Shown here: piece by piece, positions 16,588-24,785 of the stretch | Numbering within the stretch: position 1 is the stretch's first letter | Layout of the letters: the number at the start of each line of letters is the position of its first letter | Source of the DNA: FEN-1139 sp964396375 | GTDB taxonomy: Bacteria; Myxococcota_A; Polyangia; Polyangiales; Polyangiaceae | Assembly (NCBI GenBank): GCA_964396375.1 | Contig: CAYNEY010000004.1 | Location: 103,203-167,202, forward strand | Reading direction: 5' to 3' | DNA: 64,000 nucleotides | Made by a program: the position numbers and the translations under genes | Notes under the pieces: generated by a model | What the model saw: the letters and a program-made list of their open reading frames with translations, nothing else | Database searches by the model: none | What the model was told of the DNA's origin: nothing

Positions 16588-19203
16588 TTAGCGTGGAGCT
16601 TCACACCGAACACGGGCGACCACGACCTCGAAGTGACCGGCCTCGAAGTCCTGCCAGCCCAAGAACCAGTCGTTGATGTCTACGCCAACGCCGAGATCAG
16701 CGAGCGGCTGGTTGCCGCTGACCTTGCCAACGTTGCTCACCGGACCAACCCCGGTCTTGGTGACCCGCGCCACCCGGATCCTGCCCGCCTCCTGCCAAGT
16801 TGCTAGGGTGGCGGCGGGCCGCGACAGAACGTTTGGTGCGGAACCGCGCGGGGCGACCATCTGATGGAAGATGGGCTGGTTCGTGAGCGGATCGATCGAT
16901 GTGAGAACCACTCCGGCACGGTCGTCGACCCAGATCACGCTGCACTGCTCGGTGTTGCAGGAGATCCGCGCGGAATCGGTGTTGTTGCCCTCGGCTCCGA
17001 GGGGCTGAGCGTTCCTGAGGAACACATGTTCGGTTGGGGGAGATGGGGCGACCACCCCACTCCCAAGTTCGCTGCTCGACCGTGGCACCACCATTTGGTG
17101 GACGCGCCGTGCGGTGCCGTAGCGAAGTGTGAAGACCACGCGGAGCGACTCGTTCGAGATCGACAAATGGCTGCGGACAGCGGCAGGCTTGAGCGCGCGA
17201 TCCGGCCGCAGTGCGGTGAGGCGGATGGGGGGACCCTTGGGCGAAAGAGAGGGATCGAGATGGATCAGGAGCAGATCCTCAGCGCCGTCCGCTGCGTCAT
17301 CCTCTCCCAATACCCAGAATGAACCGTCAGGGTCACGGATGAGGGCTGGCACGCCGTCGCCGCGGGCGAGCGAGGGAATTTCTGTCAGGCCGGCCGCGAG
17401 GCGCCCCTCCAGATCCAGAAAACGGGTGGCGAGGGAGGCGCGCTTGCCATCGACGTTGAACGCCGCCAGAAGGGTCCTTTGATTGTCGCGAACCAACTGC
17501 ACGAAGCTCGCGTTGTTAGCCTCTGGCAGGGCGAGCAAGGGGGTGGTGAGCCGTCGCAAGGCGGGATCGAGCAAGACCGTAAACACCTGCCGGCGCGTCT
17601 TGTCGCGGTGACCGTCCACCCAGGTCACCACCGTTCCGAGGGGCCCGAACAGGAGTGAAGGCCGGGCTGCGCGTACCGTCACGTGAAAGGGGCGCGGGCG
17701 ACCGAGTGCTTTGAGACGACAGGGAGCATCGGGGGTCTCGAGCGCAGCCTTGATGTGCGAAGTGAGGTTGGTCGCGATCGCATCGCCTCCTGATCTGATC
17801 GCGAGGTCGAGGCGGCTGAGGGCGTCTTCCGTCCTGCCCTCGAAGAGCAGTTGCTGGGCTTCATCGATCAAATGGGCGTAGGGGACACTCTCCAGATCGT
17901 CGCGTCTCGGTCCAGTCGATGAGAGGGTCGCCTTCTTTGACTTGTCACGAACCCATGATGCCGGCAGCCACCATCCACGGCGCTGTGCGAACTCGAAGAG
18001 CGAGTTCTGGTAGGTGCTGACGCCGATCACCAGAAGCACCACGGCCAAGACTGAGAGAAACACCAACCGCGTGCGGTTCCGCTTTGGCATCACCGGAACA
18101 GGGGGAGGGCGCCGGGCGGATTCCGGTCCGCTGGTAGGGCTCGGGGGCACGACCGCGGAGGGGGAGGAAGAGATGGACGTGGCGGCGTAGGGTGCGGCCG
18201 TGTCCGCTTCAGCCGGTGCTGGGGAGAGCGGTGGTGCTGGGGGATCCGACGTAAGGGAGGAGGCGATCAGTTGATCGACATCCACGAGCAACGAGGGGGT
18301 TTGGATCCCCGCGGTCGTGCCTGGTGCGAGCGCCTCGGTGAGCGTGACTGCGAATTCGGCAGCGGTTTGGAAACGCTCTTCGACGGGTCGCGCCAGGGCT
18401 CGGGCCAACCAAGCGTCGAAGGAGGGAGGTAGCTCCGGGCGCAGCCGAGAAGGGACCGGCACTGGTGCAGAAGCGACCTGCGCCAGGATCATGGCTACTC
18501 CCTGGTCGACGCTCCACACCGTGTGCCCGGTGAGGCATTCGTAGACGATACAGCCGAGAGCCCAGAGATCGGTCCGGTGATCCACCTCACCGTGTCCCTT
18601 GGCCTGCTCTGGGCTCATGTACGCGGGTGTGCCGAACAGCGCACCCTCGCGGGTCAAGCGCACCTGTGCTTGATCGGCCGCGGTCGGCGCGTAGAACTTC
18701 GCGAGACCGAAGTCGAGGAGTTTGGTGACGGTCTCTCCCTCCTCGTTTTTGGTCAGAAAGAGGTTCTCAGGCTTGAGATCGCGGTGCACGATCGACGCCG
18801 CATGAGCCTTCGCCAGACCCTTTGCGGTCTGGGTCGCAATGCGCAGCGTGGATGCGATGTCGAGCCGCCGCTCTCGGGTCATCCGGTCATAGAGGCTCTC
18901 GCCCTCGAGCAGTTCCATCACCAGAAATGGCCGATCCTCGAACTCACCGACGTCATAGACGTCGCAGATGTACGGGCTGCGCACCGCAGCGGCCGCGCGT
19001 GCCTCGCGCAGGAAGCGTTCTCGTACCACCCGTGAGGTGATGAGCTCGGCCGCCAGGACCTTCACCGCGACGCGCTTGCCGATCGCGACGTTCTCGGCCT
19101 CGAACACCAGAGCCATCCCGCCTCGCCCGATCTCACGCGTGATCCGGTACTTTTCGACCAGAATGGCTCCGACGAGCGGCTTATGGGAGCTGGCGGCTGG
19201 CAT
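16588..19203 (-). CDS. Transmembrane Ser/Thr protein kinase with extracytoplasmic sensor domain
   Basis: An 871-residue Hanks-type kinase. The cytoplasmic catalytic domain (about 19-295) has the Gly loop IGRGGMA, lysine K48 in VAVKVL, HRDLKPEN at 140-147, DFG at 164-166 and GTPAYMSPEQ. A Pro/Ser/Ala-rich linker (about 300-378) leads to one transmembrane helix (380-396). The C-terminal 470 residues are predicted periplasmic and contain repeated beta-strand segments, suggesting a propeller-like ligand domain. I chose the ATG at 19201-19203 because it leaves 28 bp after the upstream gene; a longer frame would overlap it. This architecture is common in Myxococcota. Confidence 0.92.
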   Translation of the reverse strand: MPAASSHKPLVGAILVEKYRITREIGRGGMALVFEAENVAIGKRVAVKVLAAELITSRVVRERFLREARAAAAVRSPYICDVYDVGEFEDRPFLVMELLEGESLYDRMTRERRLDIASTLRIATQTAKGLAKAHAASIVHRDLKPENLFLTKNEEGETVTKLLDFGLAKFYAPTAADQAQVRLTREGALFGTPAYMSPEQAKGHGEVDHRTDLWALGCIVYECLTGHTVWSVDQGVAMILAQVASAPVPVPSRLRPELPPSFDAWLARALARPVEERFQTAAEFAVTLTEALAPGTTAGIQTPSLLVDVDQLIASSLTSDPPAPPLSPAPAEADTAAPYAATSISSSPSAVVPPSPTSGPESARRPPPVPVMPKRNRTRLVFLSVLAVVLLVIGVSTYQNSLFEFAQRRGWWLPASWVRDKSKKATLSSTGPRRDDLESVPYAHLIDEAQQLLFEGRTEDALSRLDLAIRSGGDAIATNLTSHIKAALETPDAPCRLKALGRPRPFHVTVRAARPSLLFGPLGTVVTWVDGHRDKTRRQVFTVLLDPALRRLTTPLLALPEANNASFVQLVRDNQRTLLAAFNVDGKRASLATRFLDLEGRLAAGLTEIPSLARGDGVPALIRDPDGSFWVLGEDDAADGAEDLLLIHLDPSLSPKGPPIRLTALRPDRALKPAAVRSHLSISNESLRVVFTLRYGTARRVHQMVVPRSSSELGSGVVAPSPPTEHVFLRNAQPLGAEGNNTDSARISCNTEQCSVIWVDDRAGVVLTSIDPLTNQPIFHQMVAPRGSAPNVLSRPAATLATWQEAGRIRVARVTKTGVGPVSNVGKVSGNQPLADLGVGVDINDWFLGWQDFEAGHFEVVVARVRCEAPR

Positions 19204-19231
19204 CAGGGAAGGAACTCGGGAAAAAATCCGG

Positions 19232-20449
19232 TCACGCGCGCTGGCTCGGCGTCCACCAGACGGCAGCCCCGGCCTCCGTGCCCCGTTCATCGGTTCCGTT
19301 GGGGGGCGGAATTGCCGGTGAGTCGGGGGTCGTCGACAGCGTACCCCAGAAGAGGAGCTTGGGTCGGGGCCGCGAGGGATCTCGAGCCGCCCGGACGTTA
19401 CACCGAGGAGGGAGTGCTCTCAACCGGGTGCACGCGGCCGCGAACGCCTTGCCCGTGTAGGTCTCTTCCAGCACAAGTCCTACATCTAGTCCGAGTCGGA
19501 CCGCACGCTCGGCCTCGGGTGTGGCGTGGCCATACCCTCGACCTACCCAGTCCCAGTCTATAATGAGGTGCTTTCGGTCTGGTGGCCGCACGCCCATGTG
19601 GCGAGCGAGGCGCCGCGCGAGGCTGAGAACCCACCAATTCAGCTGTGGTACCCGCAGTACCGGAATTGCGATCACCGGGATGGGATTGGAAAGCTCGGTG
19701 AGACCGGCCAAAAGACCTGCCGCGGTTCCCCCACTGCCCAGCGCAACCACGATCGCGTCCGGAACGGGGAGCTGTCCGCCGTCAATCTGCAGAAGAAGCT
19801 CCCTTGCCGCCCAGAAATACCCTTCGGCGCCCTGCACGTTGGAGGCGCCCGGTGGGACGATGAAGGTGTCTCTGCGGCGCGCTAGGCCACCCACAGCCCG
19901 CAAAGCGTCGGCGAGGCTCCCCACGCGGATGAGCTGTGCCTCATGAGAAAGAGCGCGGGTGAGACAGCGTTCGGCGTGGGGGGACCAGGGACGCCGTACC
20001 ACGAACGCCAGCGTGGACAGCCCCAGAGCTCGACCGAGTAGGGTAGTGGCAAGGATGTGGTGAGACCCCGCGGCTCCGAAGGTGACAAGCTGCCGGGCTC
20101 CCGCATCGAGGGCCCTTGCGAGCAGGGGAAGGAGCTTGCGAGGTTTGTTGCCCCCGTAGGCATCGTGGATCGCTCCATCGTCCTTGAGCCACAGCTCGGA
20201 CAGCTCCGAGTCATCGTGTTCGGGGAAAGGTTCGGCACCCCACCGAGCCCTTCCCCCCACCATGGCGCAGAAGGGTTCCTCGCTGCTCGCGATGAGTGGG
20301 TTCAGCTTCCGCACAGGCGTTGGAACGGCCAATCGGAATCGGACATCATGGCTGCGATTCAGCGTTTCCAGAGGGGAAAGCGCCGAGCCCCTCGAAAAAT
20401 CCGTTGGCGGATCGTCGAGGGATGAGCGATGGACTCGGTTGTGAAACAT
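19232..20449 (-). CDS. PLP-dependent enzyme, ACC deaminase / D-cysteine desulfhydrase family
   Basis: A 405-residue fold-type II PLP enzyme. The Schiff-base lysine lies in YGGNKPRKLLPLL (K102), the phosphate-binding loop is VALGSGGTAAGLLAGL, and FGAAGSHHILATTLLGRALG matches the conserved helix after the lysine. Substrate could be a D-amino acid or ACC; the sequence does not decide. The start is placed at the ATG 20447-20449, preceded by GAGAGAGG about eight bases upstream. The C-terminal 45 residues are a Pro-rich extension unlike family members. It is the first gene of a possible five-gene minus-strand transcription unit ending at 12561. Confidence 0.8.
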   Translation of the reverse strand: MFHNRVHRSSLDDPPTDFSRGSALSPLETLNRSHDVRFRLAVPTPVRKLNPLIASSEEPFCAMVGGRARWGAEPFPEHDDSELSELWLKDDGAIHDAYGGNKPRKLLPLLARALDAGARQLVTFGAAGSHHILATTLLGRALGLSTLAFVVRRPWSPHAERCLTRALSHEAQLIRVGSLADALRAVGGLARRRDTFIVPPGASNVQGAEGYFWAARELLLQIDGGQLPVPDAIVVALGSGGTAAGLLAGLTELSNPIPVIAIPVLRVPQLNWWVLSLARRLARHMGVRPPDRKHLIIDWDWVGRGYGHATPEAERAVRLGLDVGLVLEETYTGKAFAAACTRLRALPPRCNVRAARDPSRPRPKLLFWGTLSTTPDSPAIPPPNGTDERGTEAGAAVWWTPSQRA

Positions 20450-20582
20450 CTCGGAAACCTCTCTCCCGTTAGGCAAAGAGAGTGAACCGTGCCTCGCTGC
20501 CCCGGGTGATCCCAAGAAAGTCAGGGCGGTCGAGAACAGATTTGGGACTCACAAGGGCGCGCAGCGTAGTGGGAGAACCGTC

Positions 20583-20921
20583 ATGAAAAAGGTCGAAGCA
20601 ATCATCAAGCCGTTCAAACTGGATGAGGTCAAGGACGCTCTCTCCGAGGTCGGCATTCAGGGAATGACGGTGACCGAGGTCAAGGGGTTCGGTCGGACTG
20701 GTGGAAAGAAGGAAGTGTACAGGGGATCGGCGTACGTCGTGGATTTTGTGCCCAAGGTCAAGATCGAGATCGTGGTCACGGACGACATGCTCGGTCCGGT
20801 GATTGATGCCATCGAGAAGAGCGCCAAGACTGGCAGGATTGGCGACGGAAAGATCTTCATCCTCTCGGTGGATGACGCGGTTCGTATCCGAACCGGCGAA
20901 CGAGGCGATTCGGCGATCTGA
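20583..20921 (+). CDS. glnB: Nitrogen regulatory protein PII
   Basis: A 112-residue PII signal protein, full length. It has MKKVEAIIKPFKLDEVK, the T-loop with uridylylation tyrosine Y51 (YRGSAYVVDF), the B-loop TGRIGDGKIFIL and the C-terminal RTGERGDSAI. PII trimers bind ATP/ADP and 2-oxoglutarate and control nitrogen assimilation targets. No glnA, amtB or nadE is adjacent here. It has a GGGAG site before the ATG. The gene is divergent from the PLP enzyme gene, with a 133-bp region between. GlnB and GlnK cannot be separated with certainty; the absence of amtB favours GlnB. Confidence 0.95.
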   Translation: MKKVEAIIKPFKLDEVKDALSEVGIQGMTVTEVKGFGRTGGKKEVYRGSAYVVDFVPKVKIEIVVTDDMLGPVIDAIEKSAKTGRIGDGKIFILSVDDAVRIRTGERGDSAI

Positions 20922-21011
20922 AGTGGGTTCGCCCGGAGGGGCGGTGCCGAGTTTTCGCAGCGCCCAAATTCGGAGTCACAGATCGGCGGCTCGACGGGTC
21001 GGTGGGGTGGA

Positions 21012-21055
21012 CCCAAACGGCCCAGAGCCTTGACGGCGCCAGGGCGTCGTTTGGG
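21012..21055. terminator. Hairpin between convergent glnB and the small basic gene
   Basis: CCCAAACG (21012-21019) pairs with CGTTTGGG (21048-21055), and outer GTGG/CCAC bases can extend the stem. It lies between the glnB stop (20921) and the stop of the minus-strand small gene (21087). Confidence 0.45.
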
Positions 21056-21086
21056 CCCCACGTCCCTTCGTGCCGCGGCCGCAACC

Positions 21087-21185
21087 CTACTTGCCTGCGG
21101 CTTTCTCCTTCTTCTTCTGCTTCTTCTCTTTGACGCTGAGCTTCGGCTTGTTGTTGGTCTTTGGTTTCTCTTGTCCCTTGGGCAT
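21087..21185 (-). CDS. Small lysine-rich protein, 32 aa
   Basis: A short frame, ATG at 21183-21185 and TAG at 21087-21089, encodes 32 residues beginning MPKGQEKPKTNNKPKLSVKE and ending in further Lys/Glu then AAGK. About 40 percent of residues are lysine. It resembles very small basic proteins found in many proteobacteria (MPKGQ/MAKGQ starts). GAGGAG lies ten bases upstream. It fills an otherwise empty 480-bp interval between metK and glnB. An RNA-binding or ribosome-associated role is guesswork from charge alone. Confidence 0.55.
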   Translation of the reverse strand: MPKGQEKPKTNNKPKLSVKEKKQKKKEKAAGK

Positions 21186-21369
21186 GGCTCGATTGCTCCT
21201 CGCCGAGATCCGGTCCAACTCCCGCGGTGGCGTGGCCGCGGATTGCTCACATTATAACCGAAGCGGTTTGGGGTAAGGCAAGAGGACGGATCCAGCCGCC
21301 CGGCACGAAACAGGACAGGCCCGCGGCGCCGAAACTCCGCAGGCCTGCTCTCCTGATGTTGTCGTCTGT

Positions 21370-21389
21370 CCCCCGGTCACGATCGGGGG
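21370..21389 (-). terminator. Hairpin after metK
   Basis: CCCCCG (21370-21375) pairs with CGGGGG (21384-21389), 14 bases past the metK stop on the minus strand. No T-run follows, so read-through into the small gene at 21087-21185 is possible. Confidence 0.4.
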
Positions 21390-21402
21390 CACCTCGACCT
21401 TG

Positions 21403-22668
21403 TCACTTCTTCGATTTCTTGCCCGTTTTCTTGGGTGAGGCTGGCTTTCCATTACTCCGGGCTGCCTTCGGAGCGGCTTTCCGGGCGGGCTTCTCGGCGA
21501 AGCGGGCCGAGGTGCCGAGTAGGTCCTGAGCCAAATCTTCGGCCCGAGTGAGTCTCTCCCAGGGGAACTCGGTGCGGCCGAAGTGGCCGTAGGCGGCGGT
21601 GTTCCGGTAGATGGGGCGGAGCAGATCGAGTTCGGTGATCAGCGCCTTGGGACGGAAGTCGAAGGTCTTCTGGACAGCTGCAGCGATTTTGGCTTCGTCG
21701 ATCGCTGCGGTTCCGAAGGTGTTGACGTAGACACCGACGGGCTGGGCTACCCCGATTGCGTAGGCGACCTGAACCTCGACGCGGCGAGCCAGTCCGGCTG
21801 CCACGATGTTCTTGGCGACATACCGCGCGAAGTAGCATGCGCTCCGGTCAACCTTCGAGGGGTCCTTGCCGCTGAAGGCGCCGCCTCCGTGACGTCCCAT
21901 CCCACCGTAGGTATCGACGATGATTTTTCGCCCAGTTAGGCCGGCATCGCCAAACGGACCGCCGATCACGAAGCGACCCGTCGGATTCACATAGTACTTG
22001 GTCTTGTTGTCAAGGAGGCGGGCAGGCAGCGTGGGCTTGATGCAAAGCTCCATCACCGCCTCCTTCAGATCCTTGTATTTGACGTCGGGAGAATGCTGGG
22101 TCGAGACCACGACCGCATCGATACGCTTCGGTTGATCGTCTTCGTACTCCACCGTCACCTGGCTTTTGCTATCGGGGCGGAGGAAGTCCACTTGGTTCTT
22201 CTTGCGGACCTTGGCCAGGCTTTGCACCAGATCATGGGCGTACATGATCGGCGCGGGCATGAGTTCGGGGGTCTCGTCGCAGGCGAAACCGAACATGAGT
22301 CCTTGGTCGCCTGCGCCCTGCTCCTTGAACATCCCCTCACCCTCGGTCACCCCTTGAGAGATGTCCGGTGATTGGGGCTCGACGGCGATCAGCACGCCGC
22401 AGGTGTCGGCGTCAAAGCCCATCGCTGAGTCGGTGTAGCCGATATCGCGCACCACCCCGCGGGCGATCCGACCGAAGTCTAGAGAAGCGGTGGTGGTGAT
22501 CTCTCCCGCCAGGACGATGAAGCCTGTCTTGCACAGCGATTCGCAGGCAACACGGCTCTTCGGATCCTGGGCCAGCGCGGCGTCCAACACCGCGTCCGAG
22601 ATCTGATCACACATCTTGTCGGGGTGGCCCTCACTCACGGATTCAGACGTAAATAAATAACGGCTCAT
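21403..22668 (-). CDS. metK: S-adenosylmethionine synthetase with basic C-terminal tail
   Basis: A 421-residue enzyme making SAM from methionine and ATP. Landmarks are FTSESVSEGHPDKMCDQISDA, the GAGDQGLMFGFACDE hexapeptide region, the loop GRFVIGGPFGDAGLTGRKI and GGAFSGKDPSKVDRSACY. The catalytic core ends near residue 390. The last 30 residues are an Ala/Lys/Pro-rich tail ending KKTGKKSKK, not present in typical MetK proteins of 380-400 residues. Upstream sequence (22669-22788) was checked for a SAM riboswitch and none was recognised. The start ATG has GAGAG nearby. Confidence 0.97.
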   Translation of the reverse strand: MSRYLFTSESVSEGHPDKMCDQISDAVLDAALAQDPKSRVACESLCKTGFIVLAGEITTTASLDFGRIARGVVRDIGYTDSAMGFDADTCGVLIAVEPQSPDISQGVTEGEGMFKEQGAGDQGLMFGFACDETPELMPAPIMYAHDLVQSLAKVRKKNQVDFLRPDSKSQVTVEYEDDQPKRIDAVVVSTQHSPDVKYKDLKEAVMELCIKPTLPARLLDNKTKYYVNPTGRFVIGGPFGDAGLTGRKIIVDTYGGMGRHGGGAFSGKDPSKVDRSACYFARYVAKNIVAAGLARRVEVQVAYAIGVAQPVGVYVNTFGTAAIDEAKIAAAVQKTFDFRPKALITELDLLRPIYRNTAAYGHFGRTEFPWERLTRAEDLAQDLLGTSARFAEKPARKAAPKAARSNGKPASPKKTGKKSKK

Positions 22669-22788
22669 CGGGATCTCTCACAGGTTCGTGACAATCGATA
22701 ACGAGTCACGCGCGGTGAGCGAGGACGATAAGGCCCGAGGACCCAACGCGCGATGGGGTTCGACACGGAGCGGCACGCTAGCACGGTC

Positions 22789-24702
22789 CTACCGGCTGCC
22801 AACTGGAGTGAGATCGAGCACGTCCGTGGCGATCCCGGCCTCGCCGCGCGTGGTCGAGGAGGCCCCATCGGCGATCTCGCCGGCGAGCCCGCCATTCTGG
22901 TAGCTGAAGGTGGTATCTTCGTGGTCAAAGAGGGGCTCCGTTCCCAGGAAGGCCACCGCCGCCGAGTGACCACCCGACCCGCTCCCGCCGGGTCCGCCAT
23001 CACCTCCGCGGCCTCCGTGTCCGCCTCGACACGACCCGAGTGGTGACGCGGCCACACCTCCGTCGCCTCCTGCCTGGCCGAGGGCCGCGTCACCGCCGTC
23101 GCCGCCGGAGCCTGCGATCAGCGTGGCTGCGGACAGAGACACCAGCGAGTCGATGGAGAGCAGCGCGATGCTCGCGCCTCCCCCCGTCCCTCCTGGGCCG
23201 CCTGCGCCGCCGCAACCGCCGGTCGCGCCACTGCCCCCACTTGCTCCGCTCGGTGTGGTCACGGTGCAGCTGGAGGGGACCACCTGACCGCCGCCCCCGC
23301 CGCCCCCTTGTCCTGGACCACCCGAACCCCCAACGTTTCCATGACCAGCCACATACAGCCCTGTGGTGTCGAAGGTGGCAAGGGCGCCCCCTTCTCCCTC
23401 CTCACCATCCGCTCCCGGCGCACCGGCATTTCCGTCGCCGTGGGTGGTGCAGGTCCAACTGCTTCCCGATTGGGCGAGACCGCCCAATCCCTCACCACTT
23501 ACCGCCGCGTCCTCGTCTGGTGGCAGACCATCTCCGCCGCCGGTGGGCGCGCGGGTTGCTGTACCACCGTGCCCACCACGACCGCCCGTCGAACTCGCGC
23601 TAGCTGGACACTCCAGCGTCAGCGCTGTCGCTCCGACTCCAGCTTGACTGTCCTCGGAGCAGGCGACGACGCCAGGAAAGGATGCGAGTCCGGATGGAGC
23701 GGGGATGTCGAAGGGGAGTTGTGATGCACCATCGCGTCCTTGGCCGGCGGAGACAGTGACTCCATGGAGCTCTACATCGGCAGCGCCGACCGCCAAGACA
23801 CCGATGCTGCTCTCTCCTTCGACTCCACCAGGTTGGGCCGAGATGGAGAGACTCGCGATCCGCACCGTCCCTTCTGTTGCGCGAATGGTGAGCGCGATGG
23901 GTCCTTCCGCTTCGAGCCGCGTCTGGCGTGTGGCACTGAAGTGCCAGGTTTCGCAGTCAAACCCTCCAAGCAGAGTGATGGGCGTCTGGGTGTCGGTGAT
24001 GGTTAGCGACTCGGCGTACACCTCGGTCGCGCCGGCGCACACCAGGATCGGTCGGGGTGTCTCCCCACTCCGTAGGATGGCCGCCTCGAGCGTTCGGAGC
24101 GGTGCCTCGACCGTGCCCTCCGCGTCGTCGCTGCCGCTGGGCGCCACGAACCAGGCGGAAACCGCGCGTGCCGAGCATGCATCCGTCGGAGCGTTGGGAT
24201 CGCATGTGACTTCGATAGGATCCCCGCTGCCGGCGGTGCCGGCGGTGCCCGAAGCGCCGGCGGTGCCCGAAGCGCCGGCGGTGCCCGAAGCGCCGGAAGC
24301 GTTCTCCGCCCCCGCCTCCGCCCCCGCGGTGCCTCCGTCACCTATGCCCGCGGCGCCTCCGTCACCGGCGACGCCCTCGTCACCGGCAGTGCCGGCTGAA
24401 GCGGCGTGCCCTGCTGCTCCCGCTGCTCCTCCGCCAGTGTTCGAGCTCTCCCCCGAAGCACCAGGCGTTCCCGCGCTGCCACCCGTCGCTTCGGTGCCGC
24501 TCGTTCCCGCGCTGCCAAAGTCACCTCCCTCAGCCTGTCCTCCATCACCAGCGGTGGAATCATCGCAGGTGTTGAGAGCCCGGCAGTCGGGACTGCTGGT
24601 GAAGGCGCTTCCGTCACAGCCGGACAGCACGAGCCACACCGTAGCCACCACGAGACCTCGCCGCGGGTAGGGAGCTTCCGTTTTCTTGACAGATCCGGCC
24701 AC
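22789..24702 (-). CDS. Glycine-rich lipoprotein with parallel beta-helix-like core
   Basis: A 637-residue exported protein. It starts with GTG at 24702, with AGGAGG almost touching the start. The signal RRGLVVATVWLVLSGC has lipobox VLSGC. Residues about 50-165 are Gly/Ala/Ser low-complexity. A middle region (about 185-330) contains WFVAPSGSDDAEGTVEAPLRTLEAA and strand repeats typical of right-handed beta-helix proteins (DUF1565-like). The C-terminal half is again Gly-rich with interspersed strands. Many Polyangia lipoproteins share this build. A surface adhesin or polysaccharide-associated role is possible but not shown. An alternative ATG upstream is in another frame. Confidence 0.75.
   Translation of the reverse strand: MAGSVKKTEAPYPRRGLVVATVWLVLSGCDGSAFTSSPDCRALNTCDDSTAGDGGQAEGGDFGSAGTSGTEATGGSAGTPGASGESSNTGGGAAGAAGHAASAGTAGDEGVAGDGGAAGIGDGGTAGAEAGAENASGASGTAGASGTAGASGTAGTAGSGDPIEVTCDPNAPTDACSARAVSAWFVAPSGSDDAEGTVEAPLRTLEAAILRSGETPRPILVCAGATEVYAESLTITDTQTPITLLGGFDCETWHFSATRQTRLEAEGPIALTIRATEGTVRIASLSISAQPGGVEGESSIGVLAVGAADVELHGVTVSAGQGRDGASQLPFDIPAPSGLASFPGVVACSEDSQAGVGATALTLECPASASSTGGRGGHGGTATRAPTGGGDGLPPDEDAAVSGEGLGGLAQSGSSWTCTTHGDGNAGAPGADGEEGEGGALATFDTTGLYVAGHGNVGGSGGPGQGGGGGGGQVVPSSCTVTTPSGASGGSGATGGCGGAGGPGGTGGGASIALLSIDSLVSLSAATLIAGSGGDGGDAALGQAGGDGGVAASPLGSCRGGHGGRGGDGGPGGSGSGGHSAAVAFLGTEPLFDHEDTTFSYQNGGLAGEIADGASSTTRGEAGIATDVLDLTPVGSR
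24241..24294. repeat. Three perfect 18-bp tandem repeats in the glycine-rich gene
   Basis: The 18-bp unit at 24241-24258 is repeated identically at 24259-24276 and 24277-24294. On the minus strand it encodes GASGTA hexapeptides within the N-terminal low-complexity region. Confidence 0.85.
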
Positions 24703-24785
24703 CTCCTCCGCTTCATATTCGATTCTGACTCGGATTTCCAGGGTGGGGCATGGTGGACCCGACCAACCCCGCGTAGACTGTCCGC

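Noticed and set aside
22669..22788. SAM riboswitch upstream of metK
   Set aside because: No SAM-I, SAM-II or SAH consensus core could be matched by eye.
23705..24670. 321-residue plus-strand frame over the glycine-rich gene
   Set aside because: Ala/Pro repeats mirror the Gly/Ala repeats of the minus-strand gene; no ribosome-binding site or domain.
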